Source: Argopecten irradians (Eukaryota; Mollusca; Bivalvia; Pectinida; Pectinidae). Taken from it: a DNA stretch of 64,000 nt. Position numbers and translations under genes: made by a program. Below, in pieces: positions 23,440 to 37,000 of the stretch. The stretch lies in NCBI RefSeq assembly GCF_041381155.1, contig NC_091149.1:9254609-9318608 (forward strand). Direction: 5' to 3'. A model generated the notes under the pieces. That model searched no databases, was not told the origin of the DNA, and saw nothing but the letters and a program-made list of their open reading frames with translations. Position 1 is the stretch's first letter. Every line of letters begins with the position of its first letter.

Positions 23440-24600
23440 CCAGTTGGTGGGTCAGTAGTGGTGGTCAATCCACTACTCGACAGATCTTGACTTTCATTCC
23501 AAGTCGCTCCGACGGTGCTACAACCAGCAGGATGCTTTTCTTAGCAGCTTCACCAATTCTCCTCAAGGCTGATCACATTGCCTTCCCCGTACTCCTAAGT
23601 GTTGCAGGAGTTTGTTTGTTGATTTACTTGGAACTCCCTGCGTCCAACCTCGATTGCAAACAGTCATGTCTTCTATCCATTTTCTTTGCAGTCTGCTATT
23701 AGATCCGGATACTCCAAGCTCTTTCTTTCATGCCCCTCTTCACAATTTTCCTCCCATGGTGCTGTGAGTTACACTACGATGATAGTTCTGGACTGGTTCG
23801 ATACCAGAACAATGTCTGGACGTAATGAAGTCTTCACTGTTGGTGGGAAAACAAGCCTTCCGTCCAGGTCCACTTTGAGTCCCCAGCCCTTTCCTCTGTC
23901 CAGTAATGATGTTGTAGCTGCCTTCTCCCGTTCCACTGTCTCGTCTTACATAAATATTCTGAATTCCTGGTATTGTTTTTGGGTGCTTCCTTCTCCTTTC
24001 TTCCTCAACAATAATTGCCAGCTATCGTAGGACCTTATCGTGACACGATTTGTAACGACCCTGTGTCATCGACATCTGACAACATTTACCTGACAAAAAA
24101 TGTGAAATTAATCCCTGGCTCCCAGAGAGCTGACAACGCTAACCTGAAGATTTGATGGGGATGGCAGCGTGTCGTAAACCGCTTTTAACAGAAAGCTAAC
24201 CAGTACTGATCCTTCCTCCACACTTCTGACCAAGATAGTTTCTTGTTTGACAATTCCCACTTCATCCACGCCCCTTGCTTTCCCAGCTCAACAGCTTTTG
24301 AGTTCCTCCTGTCCTCCTCTACCCGCCTGACCTCGCTAAAAACCATCTTCCTTACGCCTTCCTTACATTGACGCGTTCTTCCACTGTTGAAAGTGCTGCT
24401 GTCATTGCCTTCCGCTGCACGTGTAGCCACATCCCGTAGCTCCAACATACAGCCTGGTCAACAGATGTCGAAGCTGACCACTTTCTGTGTCTATACACCC
24501 GCACCACTGACTTTTGGATCTAAAGAGTCCCTCAGTGTCATGATTAGGCGGCACTTTACCACTTTGAACTCCTTAACTATGGTTGAAAGTAGTAAGTGTA
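23440..24600 (-). pseudogene. Broken reverse-transcriptase-type mobile-element ORF (C-terminal region)
   Basis: On the minus strand, pieces such as KCRLIMTLRDSLDPKV, VRRVEEDRRNSKAVELGKQG, WMKWELSNKKLSWSEVW and WGLKVDLDGRLVFPP are spread over several frames with stops between. They match the downstream part of non-LTR-type mobile-element polymerase ORFs that I know from mollusc and other invertebrate genomes. The reading frame is interrupted many times, so it is inactive. The family assignment is from memory. Confidence 0.65.
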
Positions 24601-24899
24601 GTTGGTTGGATTCAAATAAAACGTAACTTTTTGAAACGTCAATTTTGATTGGCTAAATCAAAACTTTTTTTGAACTAGCTGTTTAATGTCCTTGAAACCA
24701 GAACATATAACTTCTGCACAACTAGAAAATCAATAAGATATGATGTCATAGTGGGGACCTATGATCGGTTATAACTCCAAAAATAACTTGATCGGGACCA
24801 TTCCAGAATCATTTTAGATACGTTCCATGTAAACCACACTGGTAGATCTGAGAAGTTCACAATTTGTTTTCAAAACGGCGGTTACCATACCATGGAATT

Positions 24900-26700
24900 A
24901 ACGTCTTCAAACATCAGCATTGTTATTTCACATGTGAATCACAACGTTATAATGTGGTAAAAGGCATATGTATGTTTACTATCACAGATTAATAAGTCAA
25001 GAGTACAGAAAGAGTTAAAATATGGCTGATTTTTCAATCACAACTTACATTTTGGTTCCCAAATAAGCGCCCCTTTGTTACAATTTTTAAACTCCCTGGT
25101 CACTAATTATGTTAAATACGTTAATAAGTTAGTACCATTCAGTCTTGTATTAGCACCAAAACTTCTGCTGTTGATAGCTCCAATAGAATTATATAACGTA
25201 TTCGACCCAATAAGCGCCCAGAGGGTTTAAAAATTTGAAAACAAGAGGCCCAGAGGGCCTGTATCGCTCACCTGGTTTGCAATGCCAAGTAATGTTCTGA
25301 ATACAGGTTCATTGTTTCTTTTCTGAAGGAATTTTAATATTAACCTCTAAATCCCCTATTGGGCCCCACCCCTCCTGCCCCTGGGGTATCAGAGCCAAAC
25401 TTTATACAAGTTCTGTTCCCCTTCCCCCAAGGATGTTTGTGGCCAAATTTGGTTACAATCCATGCAGAACTCTAGGACAAGTAGCGATTTATAGAATTTA
25501 CCTCTATTTCCCCTATTGGGCCCCGCCCATCCTGCCCCTGAGGGACCAGAGCCAAAATTTATACAAGTTCTGTTCCTCTTCCCCCAAGGATGTTTGTGGC
25601 CAAATTTGGTTACATTCCATTCAGAACTCTATGACTAGTAGCGATTTAAATGATTTACCTCTATTTCCCCTATTGGGCCCCGCCCCTCCTGCCCCTGGGG
25701 GGTCAGAGCCAAAATTTATACAAGTTCTGTTCCCCTTTCCCCAAGGATGTTTGTGGCCAAATTTGGTTACAATCCATGTAGAACTCGAGGACAAGTAGCG
25801 ATTTATAGAATTTACCTCTATTTCCCCTATTGGGCCCCGCCCCTCCTGCCCCCGAGGGACCAGAGCAAAACTTTATACAAGTTCTGTTCCCCTTCCTCCA
25901 AGGATGTTTGTGGCCAAATTTGGTTACAATCCATGTAGAACTCTATGACTAGTAGCGATTTAAAGGATTTACCTCTATTTCCCCTTTTGGGCCCCGCCCC
26001 TCCTGCCCCCGAGGGACCAGAGCCAAAATTTATACAAGTTCTGTTCCCATCCCCCCAAGGATGTTTGTGGCCAAATTTGGTTACATTCCATTCAGAACTC
26101 TATGACTAGTAGCGATTTAAAGGATTTACCTCTATTTCCCCTATTGGGCCCCGCCCCTCCTGCCCTCGAGGGACCAGAGCAAAACTTTATACAAGTTCTG
26201 TTCCCCTTCCTCCAAGGATGTTTGTCGCCAAATTTGGTTACAATTCATGTAGAACTCTATGACTAGTAGCGATTTAAAGGATTTACCTCAATTTCCCCCA
26301 TTGGGCCCCGCCCCTTCTGCCCCTGGAGGGTCAGAGCCAAAATTTATACAAGTTCTGTTCCCCTTCCCCCAAGGATGTTTATGGCCAAATTTGGTTATAA
26401 TCCATTCAGAACTCTATGACTAGTAGCGATTTAAAGGAAATGTTGACGGACAGACGGACGCCGACGGACGCCGACGGACGACGGACGCCGCGCCATGACA
26501 TAAGCTCACCGGCCCTTCGGGCCAGGTGAGCTAAAAATATAAATGTGCTTTGAATAAGACGCTTATAATATGCAAATCTACTCAGTTTTGTGTAGTTTTG
26601 GTTTATGCCTGAGCGATTGAAATTAAGACCTCAAAAAGGGGGAGGGGCGCATGGGCTTTATTGGGTCAAATAAGGTATATGTAATCTATCATAGTTAGAT
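24900..26700. mobile_element. Repeat family M4, interrupted by a nested element
   Basis: Flanking parts (24,900-25,240 and 26,535-26,700) share blocks with 33,050-33,425: ACATCAGCATTGT, TTCACATGTGAATCA, CACAACTTACATTT and AAGCGCCC motifs. The right end reads TATTGGGTCAAATAAGGTA. The 1.3 kb tandem-core element sits inside it. Confidence 0.6.
25243..26532 (+). mobile_element. Tandem-core non-autonomous element (AAGAGGCCC type), complete
   Basis: The left end AAGAGGCCCAGAGGGCCTGT has a hairpin, followed by CGCTCACCTGG. The core has about 7 units of 157 bp (TTTCCCCTATTGGGCCCCGC, then AAGGATGTTTGTGGCCAAAT). The right end has a (GACGGACGCC) run and the hairpin CCGGCCCTTCGGGCC, then AGGTGAGCT, inverse to the left AGCTCACCT-like end. 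No protein. Confidence 0.85.
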
Positions 26701-26989
26701 ACCAACAACAACGTCACAACCTTTCTCATTTTATTTGCAGGAATTTTACTCAAGGGGTAGAAATAATTCCACTCAATAAACTTTGACACTGTCTTTTAAA
26801 ATCTTGCAGACAATAAAATATCTTACAAATTCAAATATTCTCATATCAATACTAGAAACATCATTCATGTATTCCTTAATTTTAGTATAATATATAGCAG
26901 AAAAAAGTCACAGAATCATCCTCAATATTCCACAATATTACTGTTGTAATATCCATCCCTTGAATACGGTATGTCATAGCAAAACTGAT

Positions 26990-27185
26990 AACACTTCAGG
27001 AGAAGAATATTGACCTTTGAAGATGATGACATTCTAGAGAGTGACACCAACTATAAAGCCAAACAGTCAATCACAGTCCAGTTATTTGATCCAAAGGACC
27101 AAACTACCTGCCTCATCTGCTGTTGCATACATACAGTGCCTTGAGTTTTGCTATGACATAGTAGAGGGGTAGAAAGAACAACATA
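26990..27185. mobile_element. MITE family M1 fragment, diverged
   Basis: It shares CAAATCACAGTCCAG-like, CCAAAGGACCAAACTACCTG and a right end GCCTTGAGTTTTGCTATGAC, then ATAGTAGAGGGGTAGA, with intact copies. The left TIR is missing or moved. Confidence 0.5.
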
Positions 27186-27727
27186 GAATTGGCAAATGAG
27201 AAGAAATAAAACATAATTTTTTTCCACAAACGTCATGTTTTTCACTATGAAACTATTTTATCCCATAACCATGATTTTTTTATCATAAATCACAAGTTAA
27301 CTGACTCAATCACCCCTACACAGTACATTTGAACTATTCCAATTATATAATTGGAACATTCTATCATTAAATTACAGGGGTAAATTCCATATAAACTTTT
27401 TTAATGCCTCATTTAAAAGCATGTAGGAAAAACATGATAAGCAGTAGCATGTGCATAAATAAATTGATTTCTGCGCAATAGGCATGTTCTCATAATCTTA
27501 AAAGACACAAATTGTTAAACGTTTGCTTGATATTTCTATTTTAGATATCCCAATCAGAGTTCATGTATTCAGTGTCAATATGTCACAGATATAGATTGAG
27601 CTGTTGGATAGATGGATCCGTCAATCATCATTGACACGAATCAATTCCATAATTCCATCATCATTACATAATCATGTAGTGAAGGACGCATCAATATCAA
27701 TGTCTGATGGCGAAAATTCAACCTATT

Positions 27728-27803
27728 CACCCCTGAAGACACATTTGAACTCTTCCAGTTCATGGAATGGAACAGTCCAATATCAAATGCCAGGGGTGAA
27801 ATT
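27728..27803. repeat. Short inverted-repeat element, with a related block at 27,306-27,392
   Basis: TTCACCCCTG and CAGGGGTGAA bound a 76-base segment with inner imperfect palindrome GAACTCTTCCAGTTC and GGAATGGAACAG. The upstream block has the same order (CACCCCTACACAG, TTGAACTATTCCA, CAGGGGTAAA) but is diverged. Confidence 0.55.
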
Positions 27804-27895
27804 CTCAATGCTGTGTTAGAATTCAGAGGAAAATGTCTTTTTTATCCAAGGCATAATCTTAATCCAAACTGAGGTAACTGTAACAGAGTCTGAAG

Positions 27896-28092
27896 TTAAT
27901 CGGACAAATCTAACGTGTCCAAGTCTTCGTCGACCAGATCGAGGTCTTCTCCATCAAAGAGAGCTTCGTCAATCTCTATTGCATCCCCATTTACCGTCGC
28001 CGCCATGGCTGCTGCTATCGCCTCGTCTGTGTCTGGTGTGTGTGATTTTGGTGGTAATGCTCCTGCTAAATCTAACTTGCCTTCCTCACTTT
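27896..28092 (-). CDS. ZC3H15: ZC3H15 exon 12: acidic C terminus and stop
   Basis: The acceptor is CTATCTACAG. It ends with the conserved [20 protein letters not shown], then LDLSD and TAA at 27898-27896. No clear poly(A) signal was found on the minus strand below it. Confidence 0.93.
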
Positions 28093-31000
28093 CTGTAGAT
28101 AGAGAAACCAAAAACACATTTAAAGTGAACTGTGGGGGAAAACATGAATATTTTCTGTAGAAAAAAAAAAAACTCATCAAGTGATCAAAAATTGTTAGAA
28201 ACGTAATCTGGTTTATTTCATTAACTGTTCGAAAGTTCAATATATTTTGATAACTGATTGCTGAATGTTTTTAATCAATCATTGCTTAACGCAGAAAAAA
28301 ATTCTAATTTTCCGAAACTTCAATTTCCCATATTGGGCCCCATCTCAAGGGGTCATAGCTAAGATTTATACAAACTCTGTTTCCCTTCTCCACCAAACTA
28401 TATTTCTGGCCAAATTAGTTACAATCCATGCAGAAATCTATGACTAGTAGCGATTTCAAGAATTTACCACTGTTTTCCCTGATTGCTTCGGGCCAAGTGA
28501 GCTAGTAACCAGCTATATCGAATATATGTTAAGCAATCAGCCTTCACTACCCTTTCACATACCATCTGCTTTGCTGGCTGCAGTTTCCGTGGAGTCACCG
28601 GCCCCGCTTGTGGCACCCAGTCTCTGAGATGACGAAGAAACTGTGCCTGTGCCGTCGACCATTTGTGCCATCCCCGCTACAGACTCTAAGTTAAGCTCCA
28701 TCACTCTCTCGTGTTCAACCTATGTAACAAAGCCACAATATCATTATCTTTACTCTAATAGAAAAAGAAAATTGTGCTTAATTGCTACTATCGCCCATAC
28801 AGCATTGTTGTTATTACAAACTATAACATAACTATAATGGAATATTTAAAAACATCTGAAATTAAAAAAGACTTATGATTTTTGAGAAAAATAGCTAAGT
28901 ATGCTTTAGCATCACTAAGTTTCACGGCCTCTGAATGCCACACCCTGAAATGAATCCTGCAACTATTAGGTGTGTTGAGGTGATAATGATGTCCTCCAGC
29001 TATGTTTAAAGTTGGGTTAGGATTGGATTTATAGTTTTTAAGAAACAGCTAAACACAAAGCTTTAGTCAAGTCTTATAAATAGTTTGTTCAGCATCCCTA
29101 AGTTTCACAGCCTCTGCATCCTTGCAATAATGTGTGTTGAGATGATAATGATGTCCTCCAGCTATGTTTAAAGTTTGGTTAGGATTGGACTTTGAGAAAC
29201 AGACCTAAACGCAAAATTTTAAAGTAAAATGTTGACGACAACACCCCAAAAAAAAAGGAACACCATAGTATGGCATTATCGTTGCGGGCGAAAAAAAAAT
29301 GCTCCACAGCTGACAAATTGTATTCATCAGTCGAATAAAATTAATCAAATTACAAAAGTTTTTTACTTTACACTATTACCACCAATGAAATGTTTGGGTT
29401 TCTGATTTTATTTCAATATCAAAATAATTCATTGCGTCATGATATGGAATGAAGCAATAATTGTGCAGTCACCAAAAGCAAAATAAATTATTTATATGAA
29501 TTTTTGTGTTAAGTAGACACATATATTTAAGGTTAAACATATGACAGTTATTGTTCAGATGATAAATATTGTTAATTCTCTCTCAGATGTGGAGCATCTT
29601 TAAAGGATTTGTGCAGCCAAATTTTTTTTTTGATAATACGTCAGGATATTGCTTTGGATGAATGAAAAATTAAGTCCCACCCAACGAATCGCCTAGCTTT
29701 TAGCGCTATCGGTTTGTTTTGGTCATGATTTACGGGTAGTGTCGACTACGGTTCAGGGATAGTGAGCTAGGTGGTCACGTGGTCTTGTGATGTCAGAGTA
29801 GTCCGCGGCTACACAAGGTAAGCATAGTACTATACATGTATACAGCATATATACGTATACGTTAGATCTAAGATTTGAGTTTTTCGAGTAAATGGTTATT
29901 CTAGCTTTATGATGTAGATGTTTTCAGTTTCACAAAACATTCCATTTACACCACTTCAAAAATTCAAACAAGCATACGGTATATCAAACTTTAGATTAGA
30001 TAATCAGTCCAATTTGATAGCGATATCAAAATGATGTTCGGATCAGTCTGGACTGAGATTTAGATAGTATATGATGTAAATTTCAGTGTAATAAAAAACA
30101 GTATAATGTAATACTATCTTTTTACGAGTAAAATCCCAAAATTTAGCATGAATATACCTAGAAACCGTGTTTTTATTTCAAACTTCTGCTATAACGATGC
30201 AAACACGGCACAGTTTTTGGGTAAAAATAAAATGTGGACGGTTATCAGTTATGTGATATTGGAGTAACAGTAACAAAGTTATACCGAAAATAATATGTAT
30301 ATTTATATTGTTGCCTTTGAAACTTTATCCATAACGTTTACTAAAAAGCAATAATGCATCAATGGTATTTCTGATATATGTTCCTAAATTACAGTTTAAG
30401 TGTAGATTTAAATTCATTATTTCAAAATTATACTAAATCCTTAAAATAGTATATTCATTGTCGACCGTTTTGTATATCATACCGAGATTTAATAGTATGA
30501 TATATGAACATTTATCGTAAAATCCAAAAAGTAACCATATAAAGTGTTCAAATGAAAATTGAAATTACTTGTATACAGGCATTATAATTTCGTAATTACA
30601 GTACTAGACTGGAATACTTTTTAAAGTTAAACCTTTAGTTGAAATAGTTCTTAGAACCATTTTTGTTTCTGAATAAGTCACCTTCCATTTTTGTTTTACC
30701 TGTGTACGACATATATATGTGTGTATGTAATATATATTCCTAGGTATGATCAGGTATATTTTATTTCCATTTGCTTTTACATCTTCATTTTAAAAATGGA
30801 GGTGACAATAAAAAACCTAGAGCATAGATGTACGGGGTTTCCATAATTCAAATCACAATCCAATTAACGGATGTCCTTACCTGATTGACAGTAAGACAAT
30901 TGCAAATACCCGATATAGTTCAACGAATAGCAAATTGCCCGCGGCCAGGTAATTACAGGTGAGTTCGATGAATGGCGTTGTGTACAGGTAAACAACATCG

Positions 31001-34000
31001 TGGTCAAGGTATTACATAACCATCAAACCAAAGGCATGGCTAATTATATATCTAAAATATCGGTGTATCTACTCGTATATCAATTGAAAATTGAAAGCGA
31101 CCGCACGGTCTGAAAACATAGTTTGTTTTGCTTCATATCTCAATTATTTGATCTTTTATAATATCAAAAGTAAATTCTTTTTACCACATATTGAAACGTT
31201 TTACGGTATTTTAATAAATGTATCTCGATATATTCGGTTAGCAACACACAACACAATGTTTGTAATGATCAATCATTGGTGTGTACGTATGTCAAGCATC
31301 ATATCCTTGATGCTTTAATCAAGGATTTCTTAAATTGTTACGTAAAATTTCATTTTACAGTCACAAACTTTGCAATTCACAATGTATCAAAGATACAGAC
31401 TACAGGAAAATATTATCTAATTAAAGCTTATTCGTTGCTGAACTTCTCGATAAAAAATCTGAAACTTTTATTTCTGTGTGGATTTTCTTTCATAATTACA
31501 CGAAGATACCTGCTATTAGAGCATAAATTAGAGTATTTGAAACATCGAATTTCACTCTTTTAGTTATTTATATTCGAGCCAAAGTTGTTGTACGATTAAC
31601 TTCACTCAAAAGTTATCATAAAAAAATCTTTGATCGGCTTTTCCTGTGACCGTCGATGTAAGTGACAGCACATCAGTTATAGTACAGCTGCTATAAGCCA
31701 CGGACTATTATGACGTCACACGGTTTAGAGCTAGAAAATATGCATAATCGGGTGGTCAGAAAATTTGACCTCGATATTGGCGGTTTACAGGTTATTCCGG
31801 TCGCGCGCGGCATGGAGAGGTTTCTACACGGTCTAATAAAGCCATTTCCAGCATAAACTGAAACTATCATTTTTGACTGCACAAATCCTTTAATAATCAG
31901 TTTTTCTAAGAGCTTGAATTTTTCCTCTGTTAAAACCTGTTTCTGTCATTAAAACAACACAACCATAGGCAGTGTTCTCCCTTAAGGATTTTTTCCAGTC
32001 GGTCCTAAGGACAGACTGACCCAAAAAATTACTAGACCCTACAAAGGAACCATTCATTCTTGTTGCTTACATAATTACAAAAATTTACTAGCAATGCATG
32101 TAATAGTTTTACTATCAAAATATATCTGCATAACCAGAATAGTATCGTGCACTCTCAGCAAAGTTGACTGAAAACCAGAATATTACGAAAATTTGTTTTG
32201 TACAGACTGATCCTCGACTTTTCCACAATTTTACAGCTAATTTTGCTTTTATCCTCCATCTCGATCAAAAGTTGCCGGTCAAAGGACCAGCTACATGGAC
32301 AAAAATATCTGCCCAACTATCGTTGGTCTCAGGCAGACAGACAGGCGTTAATTTTTAACGCTGCCCATAGGGAAAGATAAATGTTTCCACTGACACTTTC
32401 ATAAGAACTTGAAGGTCTATTCCTTGATCTTTTTCACTGTTAAACAAATCAATTCTTTAGAGTCCAAAAAGTTAATAGCTTACTGTTCATAATACAGTAC
32501 TACATGTTAATAATGTACACGCTTACAACAAATAAACGGTTAAAGCAAATCAATTTTCATTTCCACCTAATGTTCCTTTAAAATATAAGATGTCTGTAAT
32601 ATGTGAACTTATTGATTTAATGAATATTTTAATTAAACTCACATCATCAGGGTCTACTTCTCTCTCTAACGTTCCTTCCTGAGCCTCATCGTCATCCATA
32701 GCAACAAAATCAGGGTTGAATTCAAACATTTCTCTCCCACTAATCTGAAAATTTAAACAAAATAGACTTGAGTTCACAAATTAGATGAATATAGTCCTCT
32801 CATGAATATGCATTGGTTATGATATTAATCTTTGACTACTTCTATTCCATCTTTGCATATTACAGAGTTAACATCCTAGCACGAAGTGAAAATAATATTT
32901 TATGGGTTTTAAATTTTGCAATCTGACTTAAATGATATATGATTCATCAGCCATTGGGTATATTTCGTAGAACAATTTTGGCAATAACAGAAAAGTCAAA
33001 CAAAATTGCAAAATTCAACAGTAATATATGGTGCTAGGAAATAACACATACCATATTTGTTGTAATTAGCGCCCCTCCCCTATAAGCGCCCATCCTCTCT
33101 TCTGGAGGAGTTAATTCAAGTGCCCCCATCCCATCCCATGCTCATAACATCAGCATTGTACCCTTGTAATCCCTTATTACATGACTTTGTAAGTGATAAA
33201 CATTCACATGTGAATCATGACGTAATAAAGTGTGTCAATGTTACTGGGATAGATCAATAAAATATGAAAACAGAAAAAGTTAAAATAGGCATACTTTTTT
33301 CCAGGTTTTTCACACACAACTTACATTTTTGTTACGTTTAGCTAATAAGCATCCACTCTGTTATAATTTTTTAACCACCATGGGCACTAATTTTGACAAA
33401 TACGGAATGTACATACACCCAATAAAAATTTTCAGTAAAATATGTGATTTCACTTACTCCCGTCGTTTTTCCAGATTTGAAATCTGATTTCTTTTTATCC
33501 ATTGATTTCTTGTCTGCAGCTATTCTTTCCTTCCGCTGAAATGTAAAAATGTAAACTTGTGTAAAGATTCAGAAGAGACAATCTAAACAGGCAGGAGGCG
33601 GGTGTTTTTAAGATTTATTCCGGTAGTAGATCTATCAGTTTTGCGCGGTTTGGGCTTCATCAGGACACAATACCATTAAAATTATTCGCTAAAGTATGAC
33701 GTAATGTACAATGGGTCAAGGAAGTAATAGCAACAGTTGTTTTCTATATAACACTGGATCCTTATAGACATATGTCTGATGTAATGCAAATTCTCCACCA
33801 TGAAAAACAGTGAAAAATTCTTTCCATGAAACAATTCTTTCGTTCAAATCCTTGAAAAAAACCTGAATATTTCTTTCACGAAAAAATATTTTTTGAGTTT
33901 TTAACCATAAAAGAAAGTATACATAAACATCTTATATTACAAAATACCAGGCATAAGTTATTTAGATTTCAGATACATGCATTGATTAATTGTATCAATT

Positions 34001-37000
34001 AAATATAATATATAATATATAGTAGAATATATAGAGCATATATATAGATACAATAAATTTGATTAATGAAAGCAAGTGTAAAGACCTTCTTAATGACTTA
34101 ATTCAACAAACCTTCCTTTCTTTCCATGCCAAAAATGTCTCTAAGGTGACCCGAGTTGTGTTGTGTCCAAGTGCCGATCTCTAAAAAATCAAACCATATT
34201 TTTAAACATTTTTTTTGTGCTCAAGTGCCAATCAAATCAAAAACTATATTCAGATATGCAGTACAGATTTTGTTAAAGATGCTCCACAGCCTCTATCAAA
34301 AACAGTAACAGACAAATTCATAGTTTTCTTCAGTTACAAAATTTACTTACTTAACACCATTACCACCCTTATTAAGTTTGAGCTTCATATTTTACTTCAA
34401 TATCAAAAATAATTAATCGTGTCCCAAAAAAATTCCATAGCACTATGGCCTATATAGAATGAAGTACCAATTGTGCATGTACCAAAAGCAAGATAAATTA
34501 TTTTAGATATATTTTTGTAATAATTAGACATTATAGAAAAATATGTACAGGATTAAATATCAGTTATGGTTCAAATGATGATTATTGTTTATGATATGCC
34601 AGGAGTGGAGCATCTTTAAAACATGATTTTAAAGATACTCCACCACCAACAGAGCATGAATGATATTTATTATTTGAACAATAATTGGTGTTTAATCGTG
34701 TATATATGTGCCTTATTATCACAAAAAAAAAAAATAATAATAATTTCTTTAGCCTTTGGTGCATGCACAATCAGTATTTCATTCCATATAGGATATAGTG
34801 CTTTCGGGATGCAATTAATTATTTTACATATTTTTAACTTGAAGTAAAATTAGAAGCTCAAACTTTTCAATGGTGGTAATGGTGTAAAGTAAGTAACTTT
34901 TACGACTGAAGAAAAATACTAAATCGTCTGCTCCTGTTTTTGATAGTGAAAAAATACCATTTGTCAGCGGTGGAGCATCTTTAATAGTTTCGTTATAAAT
35001 CATATTTTACAATATATAAAAGTTCATTGTTAATCCTTATTCTTCACACAAACATACCAAGGTACTAGAACTTTTAGAAATATATCAACAACACATGATG
35101 CTATTCTGTATTTATCTATTACAGAGTTACCTGCCCTTGTTGGTAGATATTGATTTACAGTGAAAATGACTTTATTTTCGCTCACAAAATGAAACATGCC
35201 TTCAAGAACAGTAATAACAGCTTGTAATGTTTAAGGTTGGAATGAAGAACGTCTAGATTGATTATATTGTAGAGTTGCAAAAGTTATCTTACTTTTAATA
35301 CTACACGTATCATCACCTTCTGAATAATTTAACGAAAATATATCAAATGTTAATTTCATAACGCGGATTGTCTTATGTTTCCATCCATCATCCTAATTAT
35401 TGCTATTTAGTCGACGATCAATGCGTCAGACGGGGAAAAAGTGAAATGAATCTTCACTGTAATCATAGACTATGTTTAAATCTTGCATTTATTTGGTGTT
35501 TTAACCTTATCTTAAGCCATATAATTTCTTAAGTTATTATAATTGGGTTTTTTTTGTTTGAATTGATTTTGTTACGGAAAGGTAGAAGGCCTTTATAAAA
35601 AGATAGAGCAATACAATGTGTTCAAGATAGACTGAGCTAAGATTTCCTACTGAAAATAGTAACACCTTTCAGTACACCTGATTACTAATTAAGCATTATA
35701 TATGTTTACAAACCTCTCTTTCAATCAGTTCCTCTATAGAAATCTTTTCTTCGTTATCTTCGAGTTTTTTCTTGTCTCTCTTCAATACAAAACCTAAATG
35801 CCAAGTAAAAACAAAAATTATTAATCAAAAGCAACTGGTGACTTGATGACTAGAGTCCAGTTTTTAACAAACATTCTTTGTTTTAAGAAATTTCTTAAAT
35901 ATGAAATCATCCATATGTGTTTTCCTTAACTTCTATCACATGTAGAATGTTAGTTATGGAATTCCTAATTGGTTTAAAATAGTGACAATATGGATCTGTA
36001 TTTTAATCTATTTGTGGAATTTCTTAACGATAAGAAATGTTTATGAAACTAGGTCAAGTTTAATATGTATTAGTTGCAATTTGTGCTCACAGAGCATCAT
36101 TATAATTCAGAGGTCTAATTTGAAACAAAATTCGGTTATTTTTGTCTGTTTACTTTCGCTATGGTACTGTCTGAATTCAGCTATCATAATTCTAAGTAAC
36201 AATAAGAAGCAGATTTTATAGACAATTTTACAATGTCGTGTTTCAGGACATAGTTACGGATTCATACAGAAAAAAAAATATGAAAAAAAAGGTTGAGTAG
36301 TTAAAATCTTTGAAGAGTTGGTAAGGAAAGGGGAAGCATCCAATTTTTTTATATTTTTTTTCCAGCAGTCTTGGGTCGCTTTCGTTTATTCAGAACAACT
36401 GGTTCGACCATTTGTAAAAGTAACTATTCTAAGAATAAATCCTTACAGACCTGCAGATTTTGATGCTTATCTGAAAACAATATGAAATCATCAGATCTGT
36501 CTTTAATTCATAAACAAACAACTTGATCCAACCAGTCAAACTGTATAACAAAAACGGCCCAGAAGTACAAGAAACTATATACAGTACTTAATGCGTCTAA
36601 CATTCCCTCAAACGCGTTTTAGATTCGTTTGCGTTTCTTTCGTTTAGTTTCGTTTGCGTTTTGTTTCGTCGAGCGTTTTTCGTTTGCGTTTCGCGTTTTC
36701 GTTCGTTTGCGTTTCGATTCGATTTCGTTTGCGTTCGTTTGCGTTTTGATTCGTTTTGGCTTTCGTTCGTTTGCGTTTGCGTTCCAATTCGTTTACCGGA
36801 TGTTATTCATTGATATTTGATTAGGAATGGTTGACTGCGCATGTGTTGGCTAAACTAAAAGTGGAGTCAAACGACGGTGTAGGCCGATAAATTTACGTGT
36901 TCTGGACAATGTACATACACAAATAAATTTTAAAAAAAATCCTTTTGTATCTAGACATTAATTACATTTGATACGTGTAACCTGCACACATTGTTTGATA

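Noticed and set aside
25433..25938. Plus ORFs repeating MFVAKFGYNPCRT
   Set aside because: Produced by the 157-bp tandem core of a non-coding element.
36629..36820. Phe/Arg-rich 63-codon ORF (plus) and similar at 38,530
   Set aside because: Translation of the CGTTTGCG subterminal arrays of the transposon.
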